64,000 nt of DNA from Pseudomonadota bacterium (GTDB lineage: Bacteria; Pseudomonadota; Gammaproteobacteria; Pseudomonadales; Moraxellaceae), in the NCBI GenBank assembly GCA_023393635.1, contig JAEWKT010000012.1, positions 1-64,000 of the forward strand, written 5' to 3'. The notes beneath the pieces were generated by a model. That model was not told the origin of the DNA. It did no database searches and saw only the letters and a list, made by a program, of their open reading frames with translations. The stretch's first letter is position 1. Every line of letters begins with the position of its first letter. Position numbers and translations under genes: made by a program. Positions 25,893 through 34,486 of the stretch are shown here, one piece after another.

Positions 25893-26705
25893 TTAGCGTG
25901 GATTTTTTACATCATTGACCTGATGTACATCACCAGTTTTTTCGACATCAAGCTCTTCACGTTTGACCGTGTCAGTCACGGTTTGCTGATGCTGATGGGC
26001 TGTTTTACCAATTTCAACTTCCTCAACCACATAAGCTTTTTTGTCAACATTGGCGCGTTCTGCTTCAAGATCTATTGAGATAGTACGGCTATCAGCACCG
26101 ATTTCACGATCAGTCGGGCGATTGTCAACAGGATGACGATTGATAAAGGCTTCTTCTTCTGCCAGGGTTACATTTACCGACTGCTCATCACTCACCACGC
26201 GTTTACCGACTGCAATAGTGCCACCGACATAACGCTCTTTACCCACTACCAAGCGTTCTTCAAGTAATTCAATTTTGCTCGGAGCATCGTAATATTTGTT
26301 ATGTATATTTGCTTCACTGGTTGGATTTACATTAGCAAATTCTTCGCTAAATACACGCTGATCATGGGTTTGCACATCATTGTAGTTATAAACGCGGTCT
26401 TCATCATACGTGTCCATGCTTTCTGCACGGTCACGGGTTAGAGTGTTGATATAAACCTCGTCCTCACCACGAAATTCTGCAAAACCTGCAGGTACTAATA
26501 CTTGCTTGCTGCTAAACCAGCCGCCCACATCAACAATAAAATAGCGAATTTTACCTGTATCCTGTTCTACTAGGGCACCATCAATTTTCCCAATTTTTTC
26601 ATTGTCTGCACCATATACCGTGCGGCCTTGTGGATCATAATAGTCCTGGCCTAAATCTGAGGCGTAATTGGTTTGAATATCTTTTAAGCGAATTAAATGG
26701 CTCAT
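25893..26705 (-). CDS. PRC-barrel plus DUF2382 stress-type protein
   Basis: Cytoplasmic protein of 270 residues in two parts. Residues ~8-90 form a PRC-barrel (DPQGRTVYGADNEKIGKIDG, then VEQDTGKIRYFIVDVGGWF and KQVLVPAGFAEF). After a linker, residues ~145-260 form a DUF2382 domain (IELLEERLVVGKERYVGGTI, later REELDVEKTGDVHQ). The start is ATG at 26705, eight bases after AAGGAAC; an ATG seven codons earlier has no ribosome-binding site. The combination is widespread in desiccation- and oxidative-stress regulons of many bacteria, but its biochemical action is unknown. The shorter DUF2382 gene follows it. Confidence 0.85.
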   Translation of the reverse strand: MSHLIRLKDIQTNYASDLGQDYYDPQGRTVYGADNEKIGKIDGALVEQDTGKIRYFIVDVGGWFSSKQVLVPAGFAEFRGEDEVYINTLTRDRAESMDTYDEDRVYNYNDVQTHDQRVFSEEFANVNPTSEANIHNKYYDAPSKIELLEERLVVGKERYVGGTIAVGKRVVSDEQSVNVTLAEEEAFINRHPVDNRPTDREIGADSRTISIDLEAERANVDKKAYVVEEVEIGKTAHQHQQTVTDTVKREELDVEKTGDVHQVNDVKNPR

Positions 26706-26726
26706 GTGATTGTTCCTTCTATTCAT

Positions 26727-27160
26727 TAAAAATCATTCGTACACAACAGCTTTAATCAATAAAAGCCACCGCATCAAAAAACTGAGTACTACTTCTCGAA
26801 GCTCATGTTTAGGCTCAGCAAACTGCACTGAGCTATTGCACTTACTCCACTAAATCAGAGCAGGCTTCTTAAGCTAAATTAATTTAAATTTTAAAGTAGT
26901 GTTGCTATAAGACGCTTTTGTTAAAGATGACGGAGTCTTGTTATTTTAGGTGTAGACGGTTTATTTCTCACTAAGACCACGTAACAAGCGTATAAATATT
27001 AATGCTTGGCGGTGAGCTAAGAGGCAGGCATACATTTACTAAAATTGGCGTACAGATCGCCTCTACAAGATAAATTACATGGTTTAAATTGTTTGAGTTA
27101 AGCTGCCTATTTTTCTTAATTCACCAATCCTTAGTCGCAAAATCCACAAATCCTGGCCAC
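26727..27160. other. Long intergenic region without a gene
   Basis: About 430 bp between the PRC-barrel gene and the tRNA-Glu terminator. I see no ORF with a ribosome-binding site, no clear consensus promoter and no repeat. It must contain the promoter of the PRC-barrel gene, reading left. Confidence 0.5.
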
Positions 27161-27191
27161 AAAAAAGCCCAATCATATTGACTGGGCTTTT
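27161..27191 (-). terminator. Intrinsic terminator of tRNA-Glu
   Basis: AAAGCCCA and TGGGCTTT pair around an 11-nt loop. Read leftward the stem is followed by six T residues, so it mainly serves the tRNA-Glu transcript; read rightward only four T residues follow. Confidence 0.85.
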
Positions 27192-27236
27192 GATGATTAC
27201 TATGAAACCTTAATGAAAAGCAACAGTAATCGAATT

Positions 27237-27312
27237 TGGTCTCCCCACGGGGATTCGAACCCCGGTTACCGCCGTGAAAGGGCGATGTCCTAGGCCTCTA
27301 GACGATGGGGAG
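27237..27312 (-). tRNA. tRNA-Glu (TTC)
   Basis: Minus-strand tRNA of 76 nt with encoded CCA at 27237-27239. Acceptor CTCCCCA pairs with TGGGGAG; the anticodon arm is CGCCCTTTCACGGCGG with anticodon TTC; T-arm GGGGTTCGAATCCCC. Downstream of rnt on the same strand. Confidence 0.96.
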
Positions 27313-27377
27313 TATTTCTTGATAACAAGTTGTTTTGCAACCAGTTACAAGGTGACTTGCGTCGAGGTGGGCATATA

Positions 27378-28085
27378 TTAGGGATTATCAGTGCCAGTGT
27401 CAAGCTGCATTTGCGGCCAACTGTTTAAAATATGACAAAACAGTTCGGCTGTTTTTTGGGTGTCGTACAGTGCCGAATGGGCTTCTTTGCCATCAAACTC
27501 AAGGTTTGCCGCCCGACAAGCACGTGCCAGTACCGTTTGGCCATACGCAATGGCACTTAAGGTGACGGTGTCAAATACTGAGAAGCTATGGAACGGGGTT
27601 TGATTTTTGGTACCCGTGCGTGCCACAGCAGCTTGTAAAAAGCCCAAATCAAAATGCGCATTATGACCCACCAAAATGCAATGGGTGCAGCCTTGCTCAC
27701 GACGAATCTCAGTCAATCGCTTGAAAATACGCTTAAAGGCAGTTTTTTCATCTTCTGCAATGGCCATACGCATGGGGTTAAATGGATCAATGCCTGTAAA
27801 ATCAAGCGAGCGTTGATCTAAATTTGCCCCTTGAAACGGATGAATATGCGCATGCAATGCTTCGCCTGGCGCAAATTGTCCCTGATCATTATAAATAATT
27901 GGAATACACGCGATTTCAAGCAAGGCATCAGTTTTTGCGTTAAACCCAGCAGTTTCAACATCAACCACCACAGGTAAAAACCCCCGAAAACGTTGCCCAA
28001 TAATTGGGGTGGTTTTAGCTGGCTTATCCTCGCACTCGGGCAAAGCGGTGCTTTCTTGTGCCATAGATGGCTCAACCTCGTTCAT
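27378..28085 (-). CDS. rnt: Ribonuclease T
   Basis: DEDD-family 3'-5' exoribonuclease that trims the 3' ends of tRNAs and other stable RNAs. Exo I is VVVDVETAGF (the catalytic D-x-E), Exo II is HNAHFDLGF and Exo III is HSALYDTQKTAELF (DEDDh type). Length of 235 residues is near the ~215 of E. coli; the extra part is a poorly conserved N-terminal leader. The start at 28085 overlaps the pyrC stop as ATGA, with GGAG six bases upstream, arguing for translational coupling; the ATG at 28097 overlaps that ribosome-binding site and is rejected. Confidence 0.95.
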   Translation of the reverse strand: MNEVEPSMAQESTALPECEDKPAKTTPIIGQRFRGFLPVVVDVETAGFNAKTDALLEIACIPIIYNDQGQFAPGEALHAHIHPFQGANLDQRSLDFTGIDPFNPMRMAIAEDEKTAFKRIFKRLTEIRREQGCTHCILVGHNAHFDLGFLQAAVARTGTKNQTPFHSFSVFDTVTLSAIAYGQTVLARACRAANLEFDGKEAHSALYDTQKTAELFCHILNSWPQMQLDTGTDNP

Positions 28086-29116
28086 GCAATACTCCATGAT
28101 AAGGTTTCACCCGCATGCAAAGGAATCAAAGCCTGGCCATCCATATAAGGGTAGCTGCTGGGTACCTGATAATCCTGTTTGATTAAGGTAATGGTGTCAG
28201 TATTACGCGCTAAGCCATAAAAATCTGCACCAAAATGACTGGCAAATCCTTCTAAACGATCCAGTCGGCCAGCTTGTTCAAAGGCTTCAGCATACATTTG
28301 CAGTGCAATGGGCGCGCTATAACAACCTGCACAACCACAGGCATTTTCTTTACTGCTTTGTGCATGTGGTGCGCTATCTGTCCCTAAGAAAAACTTGGGA
28401 TTGCCACTGGTAGCCACTTCTAGCAATACAGTTTGATGTTTTTGACGCTTTAAAATGGGTAAGCAGTAATAATGCGGTCGGACACCACCTACCAGCATAT
28501 GATTGCGGTTAAACATTAAGTGTTGCGGTGTAATAGTGGCTGCCACATTGCGTCCTTGTTCCAGCACAAAATGTGCGGCTTCACTGGTGGTGATGTGTTC
28601 TAGCACCAGTTTTAAATTGGGAAACTGGCGTAATAATGGAGCTAACACATCATCTAAAAAACGTTTTTCACGGTCAAAGATGTCCACATTGCTATGCGTC
28701 ACTTCACCATGAATGAGTAGTGGAAACTGCTGTTCCTCAAGCTGCTCAATCACCGAATACACTTTACGAATATCACTGACACCATTTTGTGAGTTGGTGG
28801 TTGCGCCTGCTGGATACAATTTTATGGCCTGGACAAAATCCGTGGCTTTGGCCGCAGCAATTTCAAGTGGTGATGTTTCATCGGTAAAATACAGCACCAT
28901 GCGTGGGTCAAATGTGGTATCTGCTGGCGCATGTGCCAAAATACGCTCACGATAGGCGGCAGCATCGGCTACCGTTTTGACAGGAGGGAGCAAATTAGGC
29001 ATGCAAATCAGTCGATTAAATACCCGTGCCGCTGCTGGAACAGTATGTGCCAGTGCTGCGCCATCACGTAGATGGATATGCCAATCGTCAGGACGGGTGA
29101 TGGTTAGCGTATTCAA
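28082..29116 (-). CDS. pyrC: Dihydroorotase (class II)
   Basis: Zinc enzyme of de novo pyrimidine synthesis, cyclising carbamoyl-aspartate to dihydroorotate. Metal and active-site residues are visible: the DDWHIHLRDG start (H-x-H), AIKLYPAGATTNSQNGV with the lysine that becomes carboxylated, LLIHGEVTH, LEHITT and FFLGTDSAPH with the catalytic Asp. Length of 344 residues matches the E. coli-type PyrC (348). It is followed by rnt with a 4-base overlap, an arrangement shared, as I recall, with other Moraxellaceae and pseudomonads. Confidence 0.97.
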   Translation of the reverse strand: MNTLTITRPDDWHIHLRDGAALAHTVPAAARVFNRLICMPNLLPPVKTVADAAAYRERILAHAPADTTFDPRMVLYFTDETSPLEIAAAKATDFVQAIKLYPAGATTNSQNGVSDIRKVYSVIEQLEEQQFPLLIHGEVTHSNVDIFDREKRFLDDVLAPLLRQFPNLKLVLEHITTSEAAHFVLEQGRNVAATITPQHLMFNRNHMLVGGVRPHYYCLPILKRQKHQTVLLEVATSGNPKFFLGTDSAPHAQSSKENACGCAGCYSAPIALQMYAEAFEQAGRLDRLEGFASHFGADFYGLARNTDTITLIKQDYQVPSSYPYMDGQALIPLHAGETLSWSIA

Positions 29117-29289
29117 GGTTCTTCATCGCTTGCAAAAAACCCAATGATAGATCAAATATGAGGTTGACGGAATGACTTGCGCTAAGATATCTACTCTTGC
29201 TAGTGTGCGCAGATAGGTAATACAGCCATTTCTGGCTGTCACACTGCTTCATCACGCTGCACTTTCACCCACCGCCATGAGAATTATAA

Positions 29290-30543
29290 GTGAAAAAACC
29301 AGTTGCTATTTTGCCTGAACAATATCAACACGAAGATCAGCTGATTCGTAAATTATTGGCTGGCCGAACGCGTATACATCGGTCGTTTCCTGAGCAGCTT
29401 GAAACATTGTTTTGGCAATCTTTGGTAGAGCGTGCCACCCAGATGATTCGTCATATTGCAATGCTTGGGGTGCTGCTTTATATCGTGGTGGGTTTAATCA
29501 CCTTTCCCAGTATTTACCTGGTGGCCTCAGAAGCAACTCGGCTGCACGATACACTCATCTGGCTTTTAATGTATTTAAATGGCGCTGTGTGCTTATCCAT
29601 TCTACCCATTATGGCCAGTATTCCTGGTCTGGCAGGTTATTTTCAGCGTTCAATTGTGGTGGTGAGTTTTTTTGGGGTGTTTTTTACCACCTTACTTACC
29701 GTGCAATACCAGGAAGTTCGTCTGGTGCAGCAAGGCAGCTATATTGTCATTTTTGTCTATATGCTAATTTATTTTTTGACAGGCGTACGGCCATTTATTT
29801 TATTAATTACCTGCTGTATTGCAGGATTGCTGCCATTGCCCATCGCGTGGCTGATGGATATAAAAATTGATCCTTTAAACTATTTTTATGCAGTGATTTT
29901 TAGTAATTTCATTGGCTTTTTTATTAGCCAAAGCATTATTGGCAAAGAGCGCAGCAGTTTTTTACAGGCGCGTTTGCTTGAGTTGGATAAAATGCAAGCC
30001 AAGGCCATGAGTGAGTGCTTAATTCGCTTATCTAATGAAGACCCATTAACAGGGTTATATAATCGACGTTATTTTAATCAAATGATTCATGAAGAGTGGG
30101 AGCGTGCAGCACGCTCTGGTGAGTCGCTATCTCTGGTATTTATTGATATTGATTGCTTTAAAAAATACAACGATACCTATGGCCATTTAAAAGGTGATGA
30201 AGCCCTGGTTAAGGTGGCTAAAGTGCTACAGGGACAAATTCGTCGTACTTCTGATATGGCTTCGCGTTATGGTGGAGAGGAGTTTATTTTATTGTTGCCC
30301 AATACGCCATCAACGGGCGCACAGGTGGTGGCGAATAATATTATGACAGCAGTGGATCAGCTTGATATTACCCATAGTGCTTCCCATGTTAAGCCGTATC
30401 TGACGTTAAGTATTGGTATTGCCACTTGGTCAGGTGAGCCAGAAATGACTGAAACGACATTGGTGTCGCAGGCCGATCAAGCCGTTTATCAGGCAAAGGC
30501 AGATGGCCGTCATTTGGTGCGTGTCTTTAATCCAGGGCAATAA
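29290..30543 (+). CDS. Membrane-bound diguanylate cyclase (GGDEF)
   Basis: Makes cyclic di-GMP from two GTP. Residues ~45-230 contain about six membrane helices with no recognisable periplasmic sensor domain, then a short linker and a full GGDEF domain from about residue 250 (NEDPLTGLYNRRYFNQ, SLVFIDIDCFKKYNDTYGHLKGD, SRYGGEEF active-site loop). RTSD, ending five residues before the GGEEF loop, is an intact inhibitory I-site (RxxD), so feedback by c-di-GMP is expected. No EAL domain. The start is GTG at 29290 with only a weak upstream GAG. Monocistronic, convergent with argG. Confidence 0.92.
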   Translation: MKKPVAILPEQYQHEDQLIRKLLAGRTRIHRSFPEQLETLFWQSLVERATQMIRHIAMLGVLLYIVVGLITFPSIYLVASEATRLHDTLIWLLMYLNGAVCLSILPIMASIPGLAGYFQRSIVVVSFFGVFFTTLLTVQYQEVRLVQQGSYIVIFVYMLIYFLTGVRPFILLITCCIAGLLPLPIAWLMDIKIDPLNYFYAVIFSNFIGFFISQSIIGKERSSFLQARLLELDKMQAKAMSECLIRLSNEDPLTGLYNRRYFNQMIHEEWERAARSGESLSLVFIDIDCFKKYNDTYGHLKGDEALVKVAKVLQGQIRRTSDMASRYGGEEFILLLPNTPSTGAQVVANNIMTAVDQLDITHSASHVKPYLTLSIGIATWSGEPEMTETTLVSQADQAVYQAKADGRHLVRVFNPGQ

Positions 30544-30545
30544 AA

Positions 30546-30592
30546 AACCCTCTTCAATAGACCCTTTTACAGGTGGTGTCATGAAGAGGGGG
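30546..30592 (-). terminator. Intrinsic terminator of argG
   Basis: Read leftward, CCCTCTTCA (30590-30582) pairs perfectly with TGAAGAGGG (30556-30548) around a 25-nt loop, followed by TTTTTT. The element starts three bases after the stop of the convergent cyclase gene, and its T-run orientation assigns it to argG. Confidence 0.78.
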
Positions 30593-30638
30593 TTACTATA
30601 GTCTAAACGTGTATGCTACTTAAACGCTTGTTTGGCAA

Positions 30639-31979
30639 TTACTTTTTGTTTTTAAGCTGTGGAATAGCCGAGCTTTGACTAATAGCCAATAAACCAGCAT
30701 TGGTATAAATACCTAATTTAGCACGTGTATCGCTAATATCTAGATTGCGCATGGTGAGCTGGCCAATACGATCCATTGGGGTAAATGTTGAATCCCCCTT
30801 TTCCATGGTCAAGCGTTCTGCTTCATAGGTCAGGTTCGGTGATTCTGTGTTCATAATGGTGAAATCATTACCACGACGCAGCTCTAGCGTTACTGTGCCT
30901 GTAATGGCCTTGGCCACCCAGCGTTGTGCGGTTTCACGCAGCATCAGCGCTTGAGAGTCAAACCAGCGGCCTTGATATAGTAAGCGACCTAAACGCAAGC
31001 CATTTATGCGATATTGTTCAATGGTGTCTTCATTATGAATACCTGTGACCAGACGCTCATAGGCAATGTGCAATAATGCCATGCCAGGTGCTTCATAAAT
31101 ACCGCGTGACTTGGCTTCAATAATACGGTTCTCAATCTGGTCAGACATACCCAGACCATGACGGCCACCAATACGATTGGCTTCTAAAATCAGCTCAACT
31201 GGGTTGCTAAACGTTTGACCATTTAATGCAACGGGCATACCCTCTTCAAAGGTGATGCTCACTTGCTCTGGTTTAATGGCAACATCATCGCGCCAAAAAG
31301 CCACGCCCATAATTGGCTCAACAATTTTAATACCAGCATTTAGATATTCAAGATCTTTGGCTTCGTGCGTCGCGCCCAGCATATTGGAATCAGTAGAATA
31401 AGCTTTTTCCTTGGACATCTTGTAGTCAAAGCCATTGTCGATGAGGAACTGCGACATTTCTGCACGGCCGCCTAGCTCATCAATAAAAGTTTGATCCAGC
31501 CACGGTTTATAAATTTTTAAACTTGGGTTGGTGAGCAAACCGTAGCGGTAAAAACGCTCAATATCGTTGCCTTTATAGGTAGAGCCATCGCCCCAGATAT
31601 TCACGTCATCTTCTTTCATGGCGGTGACCAGCATGGTGCCAGTCACAGCGCGGCCTAGCGGCGTGGTATTAAAGTAAGGAATACCGCCAGTACTGATATG
31701 AAACGCCCCGCATTGAATTGCAGCAATCCCTTCTAGTGCCAGTTGCAGGCGGCAATCAATAAGACGTGCTTTTACCGCGCCATAGTTGCTTGCTTGCTGA
31801 GGAATGGCATCATAGTCCTCTTCATCAGGCTGGCCAAGGTTGGCGGTATAAGCATACGGCTGTGCGCCTTTTTGCTTCATCCACAATAAAGCCGCTGAAG
31901 TGTCCAGGCCACCAGAGAAAGCAATACCTACTTTTTTGCCTACGGGTACGTGCTGCAAGATTGTTGCGTTATCAGACAT
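30639..31979 (-). CDS. argG: Argininosuccinate synthase
   Basis: Joins citrulline and aspartate with ATP in arginine synthesis. The N-terminal PP-loop is GIAFSGGLDTSAALLW; later blocks include YAYTANLGQPDEEDYDAIP, GGIPYFNTTPLGRAVTGTM without its ends being variable, WGDGSTYKGNDIERFYRYG and GRHGLGMSDQIENRIIEAKS, essentially identical to the long E. coli-type ArgG. The start is ATG at 31979, six bases after AGGA, giving 446 residues (E. coli 447); an ATG six codons earlier lacks a ribosome-binding site. Monocistronic. Confidence 0.98.
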   Translation of the reverse strand: MSDNATILQHVPVGKKVGIAFSGGLDTSAALLWMKQKGAQPYAYTANLGQPDEEDYDAIPQQASNYGAVKARLIDCRLQLALEGIAAIQCGAFHISTGGIPYFNTTPLGRAVTGTMLVTAMKEDDVNIWGDGSTYKGNDIERFYRYGLLTNPSLKIYKPWLDQTFIDELGGRAEMSQFLIDNGFDYKMSKEKAYSTDSNMLGATHEAKDLEYLNAGIKIVEPIMGVAFWRDDVAIKPEQVSITFEEGMPVALNGQTFSNPVELILEANRIGGRHGLGMSDQIENRIIEAKSRGIYEAPGMALLHIAYERLVTGIHNEDTIEQYRINGLRLGRLLYQGRWFDSQALMLRETAQRWVAKAITGTVTLELRRGNDFTIMNTESPNLTYEAERLTMEKGDSTFTPMDRIGQLTMRNLDISDTRAKLGIYTNAGLLAISQSSAIPQLKNKK

Positions 31980-32044
31980 TGCAAATCCTAAGGTCATAAA
32001 AAAGACACCAGCGAGGGTAGTCTTGGTGAGTTAAAATTGCGCGC

Positions 32045-32050
32045 ATTATA
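32045..32050 (-). promoter_or_regulatory. Extended -10 promoter of argG
   Basis: Read leftward the sequence is TGTTATAAT, a perfect extended -10 whose TATAAT occupies 32050-32045, about 65 bp before the argG start codon. No clear -35 or arginine-repressor box was recognised. The remaining ~250 bp up to 32306 holds no convincing gene. Confidence 0.6.
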
Positions 32051-32306
32051 ACACTTTTAAAATAACTGTTTTTATGAAAAATACGGCTAAAATATCTTTT
32101 GCGGCGTCTATAAAGTTTTTCATGTGGCTGAGAAGGCACTGGATTTAAAATATGCTGCCAGGCAATCCGACAATGAAAGTAGGCATTTGATCAAGTACTT
32201 TTGCGCGCCTTAAACAAGAAGTCTATTCAATTTAGATTATACTGATACCGCCATGATAAATTTACCGATGATGGCTTTAAGTCTTTTGGTCACACAGCAG
32301 TAAAAT

Positions 32307-32693
32307 ATGCGTATTTTGTTTTGGCGTAGCCTCGTTATTCTATTCTTGATCCTGGCTTTTATTGGTGCATTGCTGCCTGGCATGCCAACCACTGTATTTT
32401 TAATTCTAGCGGCATGGGCAGCATCTAAGGGCTGGCCAGCACTGGATATATGGCTGACCAATCATCCCAAGTATGGTCACTTAATTCGTGAGTGGCGTGC
32501 CAATAGAACCATTCCCCGTAGGGCAAAGGTCATTGCCATTGGCATGATGTTGATAAGCGGTATACTCATGCTATTGACGCCTGCGCCCTACTGGGTCAAA
32601 GTATTTACAGATGGTGTGATGTTCATTGTGGCTATTTGGATGTGGACACGACCAGAACCACACACTGCACCTAAACCCAGCGATCATCCCTGA
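32307..32693 (+). CDS. DUF454 (YbaN family) small membrane protein
   Basis: Inner-membrane protein of 128 residues. The family pattern is clear: a first helix followed by IGALLPGMPTTVFLILAAWA, then KGWPALDIWLTNHPKYGHLIREWRANRTIPRRAKVIAI read across two blocks, and two further helices. YbaN proteins are widespread and of unknown function. The C-terminus is a short hydrophilic tail. It is free-standing; an AT-rich perfect inverted repeat follows it. Confidence 0.85.
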   Translation: MRILFWRSLVILFLILAFIGALLPGMPTTVFLILAAWAASKGWPALDIWLTNHPKYGHLIREWRANRTIPRRAKVIAIGMMLISGILMLLTPAPYWVKVFTDGVMFIVAIWMWTRPEPHTAPKPSDHP

Positions 32694-32718
32694 AGCCCAA
32701 TAAAAAACTCAAGTTTTT

Positions 32719-32756
32719 CATGTTTTATTTAACAGGTTTCCTTTAAATAAAACATG
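32719..32756. repeat. Perfect 12-bp inverted repeat with 14-nt loop
   Basis: CATGTTTTATTT (32719-32730) and AAATAAAACATG (32745-32756) are exact reverse complements. The hairpin has no T-run after it on either strand. A smaller AAAAAC/GTTTTT hairpin lies just to its left. It may be a weak bidirectional terminator or a protein-binding site between the YbaN-type gene and the transpeptidase. Confidence 0.7.
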
Positions 32757-32885
32757 CTGCCATAAAGCGTATATAAAAGACTATAAAAAGGGCTGAGCAA
32801 GCTTAATCAGCAGAGTGGCTCGAAAAAAATAAAAACGCATGCTAGGCTGCTATGCATCACTGTACTATTTAGCTTATTTTTTGCC

Positions 32886-33389
32886 ATGAATGACGTGACC
32901 AGCAAACCCTATATTCAAATAGACATCGCTAAACAACAACTGCACTGGATTGGCGATATTACCCGTACCTATTATATTTCTACGGCATTGAATGGCGCAG
33001 GCGAGCAGCAAGATAGTGGCTGCACACCACGTGGTAAACATATTATTGCGGCTAAAATTGGTGCTGGCCAGGCGTGTAATAGCGTGTTTGTAGGCCGTAT
33101 TGCCACAGGAGAAATTTATAGCCCTGCACTGGCTGCACAATTTCCCAAGCGCGACTGGATTCTCAGCCGTATTTTATGGTTACAAGGTATAGAGCCGCAG
33201 TTTAATCAGGGGGTAGGCTGTGATAGCCACAACCGATATATTTATATTCATGGCACACCAGATAGCGAACCAATGGGTGTGGCGCGCTCTCATGGTTGTA
33301 TTCGCATGCGTAATAGTGAGGTCATCGAATTGTTTGACTTGGTAGAAGCAGGCACACGTGTAGATATTTTAGAAAATATGCCTCTTTAA
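32886..33389 (+). CDS. L,D-transpeptidase (YkuD/ErfK family)
   Basis: YkuD-fold enzyme, 167 residues, that would form 3-3 or lipoprotein crosslinks in peptidoglycan. The active-site signature is complete: YIHGTPDSEPMGVARSHGCIRM, split here as HGTPDSEPMG and SHGCIRM, with the catalytic Cys near residue 138. The YkuD domain fills the entire protein from residue 8. There is no signal peptide, membrane anchor or LysM domain, which is odd for a periplasmic enzyme. No good ribosome-binding site precedes ATG 32886, but no upstream in-frame extension with a signal sequence was seen either. Confidence 0.9.
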   Translation: MNDVTSKPYIQIDIAKQQLHWIGDITRTYYISTALNGAGEQQDSGCTPRGKHIIAAKIGAGQACNSVFVGRIATGEIYSPALAAQFPKRDWILSRILWLQGIEPQFNQGVGCDSHNRYIYIHGTPDSEPMGVARSHGCIRMRNSEVIELFDLVEAGTRVDILENMPL

Positions 33390-33552
33390 TAGCGTATATA
33401 TGCTTGACCCTAAATATTGAAAAATCATTGACTTAACTAAGAAGTAATTAGTTGAATAGGATGAATTATTATATTTTATTAATGCCCAATTGACTGAATG
33501 AGCCACTTTTTAGGCAGTTGAGCGCAAAAAACCAAAAAAAGACCAAAAGCGT

Positions 33553-33580
33553 TTGACAGGCTATTTAGATTCTCTATAAT
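33553..33580 (+). promoter_or_regulatory. Consensus promoter of the tRNA cluster
   Basis: Perfect TTGACA (33553-33558) and perfect TATAAT (33575-33580) with a 16-bp spacer, then a GC-rich discriminator (GCACCCC), the combination typical of stringently controlled tRNA promoters. Transcription would begin near 33587, 18 bases before the first tRNA. Confidence 0.9.
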
Positions 33581-33604
33581 GCACCCCACGATACAGTTAA
33601 GTAT

Positions 33605-33680
33605 GGGCGTTTAGCTCAGTTGGTAGAGCAGCTGCCTTACAAGCAGCGGGTCGGCGGTTCGAGTCCGTCAACGCCCACCA
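33605..33680 (+). tRNA. tRNA-Val (TAC), copy 1
   Basis: 76 nt with encoded CCA. Acceptor GGGCGTT pairs with AACGCCC; anticodon loop CTTACAA gives TAC; T-arm CGGTTCGAGTCCG. Identical to the copy at 34118. Confidence 0.97.
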
Positions 33681-33723
33681 TACTGCTCTGTAGCGTGGTT
33701 TAACGTGCAGTTGATGATAATAC

Positions 33724-33800
33724 GCAGCGGTAGTTCAGTTGGTTAGAATACCGGCCTGTCACGCCGGGGGTCGCGGGTTCGAGTCCCGTCCGCTGCGCCA
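33724..33800 (+). tRNA. tRNA-Asp (GTC), copy 1
   Basis: 77 nt with encoded CCA. Acceptor GCAGCGG pairs with CCGCTGC; anticodon loop CTGTCAC gives GTC; T-arm GGGTTCGAGTCCC. Identical to the copy 180 bp downstream. Confidence 0.97.
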
Positions 33801-33903
33801 TTTACCTCTTGATGAGGGCGTTAATCCAGAGTGACATTGCTTTTATAAGCACTTGACTGAATGCAAGTAACATTCAGGCTTATCAGGTTGTTGCTGATAA
33901 TAC

Positions 33904-33980
33904 GCAGCGGTAGTTCAGTTGGTTAGAATACCGGCCTGTCACGCCGGGGGTCGCGGGTTCGAGTCCCGTCCGCTGCGCCA
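33904..33980 (+). tRNA. tRNA-Asp (GTC), copy 2
   Basis: Identical over 77 nt to the copy at 33724, and the preceding GATAATAC is also repeated, so the duplicated unit is slightly longer than the tRNA. Confidence 0.97.
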
Positions 33981-34090
33981 TTTATTTTGTTGTTTAAATA
34001 GTTTGCTTTGCATACGAAATTTTATATATGTAAAAAGCATCTATCCTGTGTAAGCATACGCACTTGCTTCGCGCGTTTGTCTTGCGTCGA

Positions 34091-34110
34091 AAAAAAGCAG
34101 TGCTTTTTTT
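34091..34110 (+). terminator. AT-rich hairpin between tRNA-Asp and tRNA-Val
   Basis: AAAAAAGC pairs with GCTTTTTT around a 3-nt loop, with a T-run immediately after. It is a possible weak or partial terminator, or a processing site, eight bases before the last tRNA. Confidence 0.4.
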
Positions 34111-34117
34111 CTCCTCA

Positions 34118-34193
34118 GGGCGTTTAGCTCAGTTGGTAGAGCAGCTGCCTTACAAGCAGCGGGTCGGCGGTTCGAGTCCGTCAACGCCCACCA
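34118..34193 (+). tRNA. tRNA-Val (TAC), copy 2
   Basis: Identical over 76 nt, including CCA, to the copy at 33605. Last tRNA of the cluster. Confidence 0.97.
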
Positions 34194-34251
34194 TTATTTT
34201 GTTGCAAGGTTATACTTAGTTAAAAACTAAGCTGGTGTAAAAGACTGCAGG

Positions 34252-34280
34252 CCGCGCTGATAAGTGCGGTCTTTTTGTTT
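34252..34280 (+). terminator. Intrinsic terminator of the tRNA cluster
   Basis: CCGCGCT pairs with AGTGCGG (one G-T pair) around the tetraloop GATA, followed by TCTTTTTGTTTTT. Confidence 0.88.
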
Positions 34281-34486
34281 TTGGGTGCTGGGCTATTATA
34301 GTTCTAGAGAAAATCCCGATTGCATCAAGCTTGCTTGATGCGCTGAATAATAATCTATAAAATTATTAAAAGAGTGAGCGGAAACCGTGGCTCATGAGCT
34401 GTTTAAGTTTATCTGCTGTTTTATGTTGACTGGGGCGGGCCAGCTTTGCTTTTGAAATATGAGCCGAAAGGTTCACGGAGCTAGCC

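Noticed and set aside
32253..32303. 16-codon leader-peptide-like ORF before the YbaN-type gene
   Set aside because: No ribosome-binding site, no run of a regulatory amino acid and no attenuator hairpins.
33724..33980. Possible CRISPR-like repeat pair
   Set aside because: The repeated unit is a complete tRNA-Asp gene, present twice only, with an unrelated spacer.
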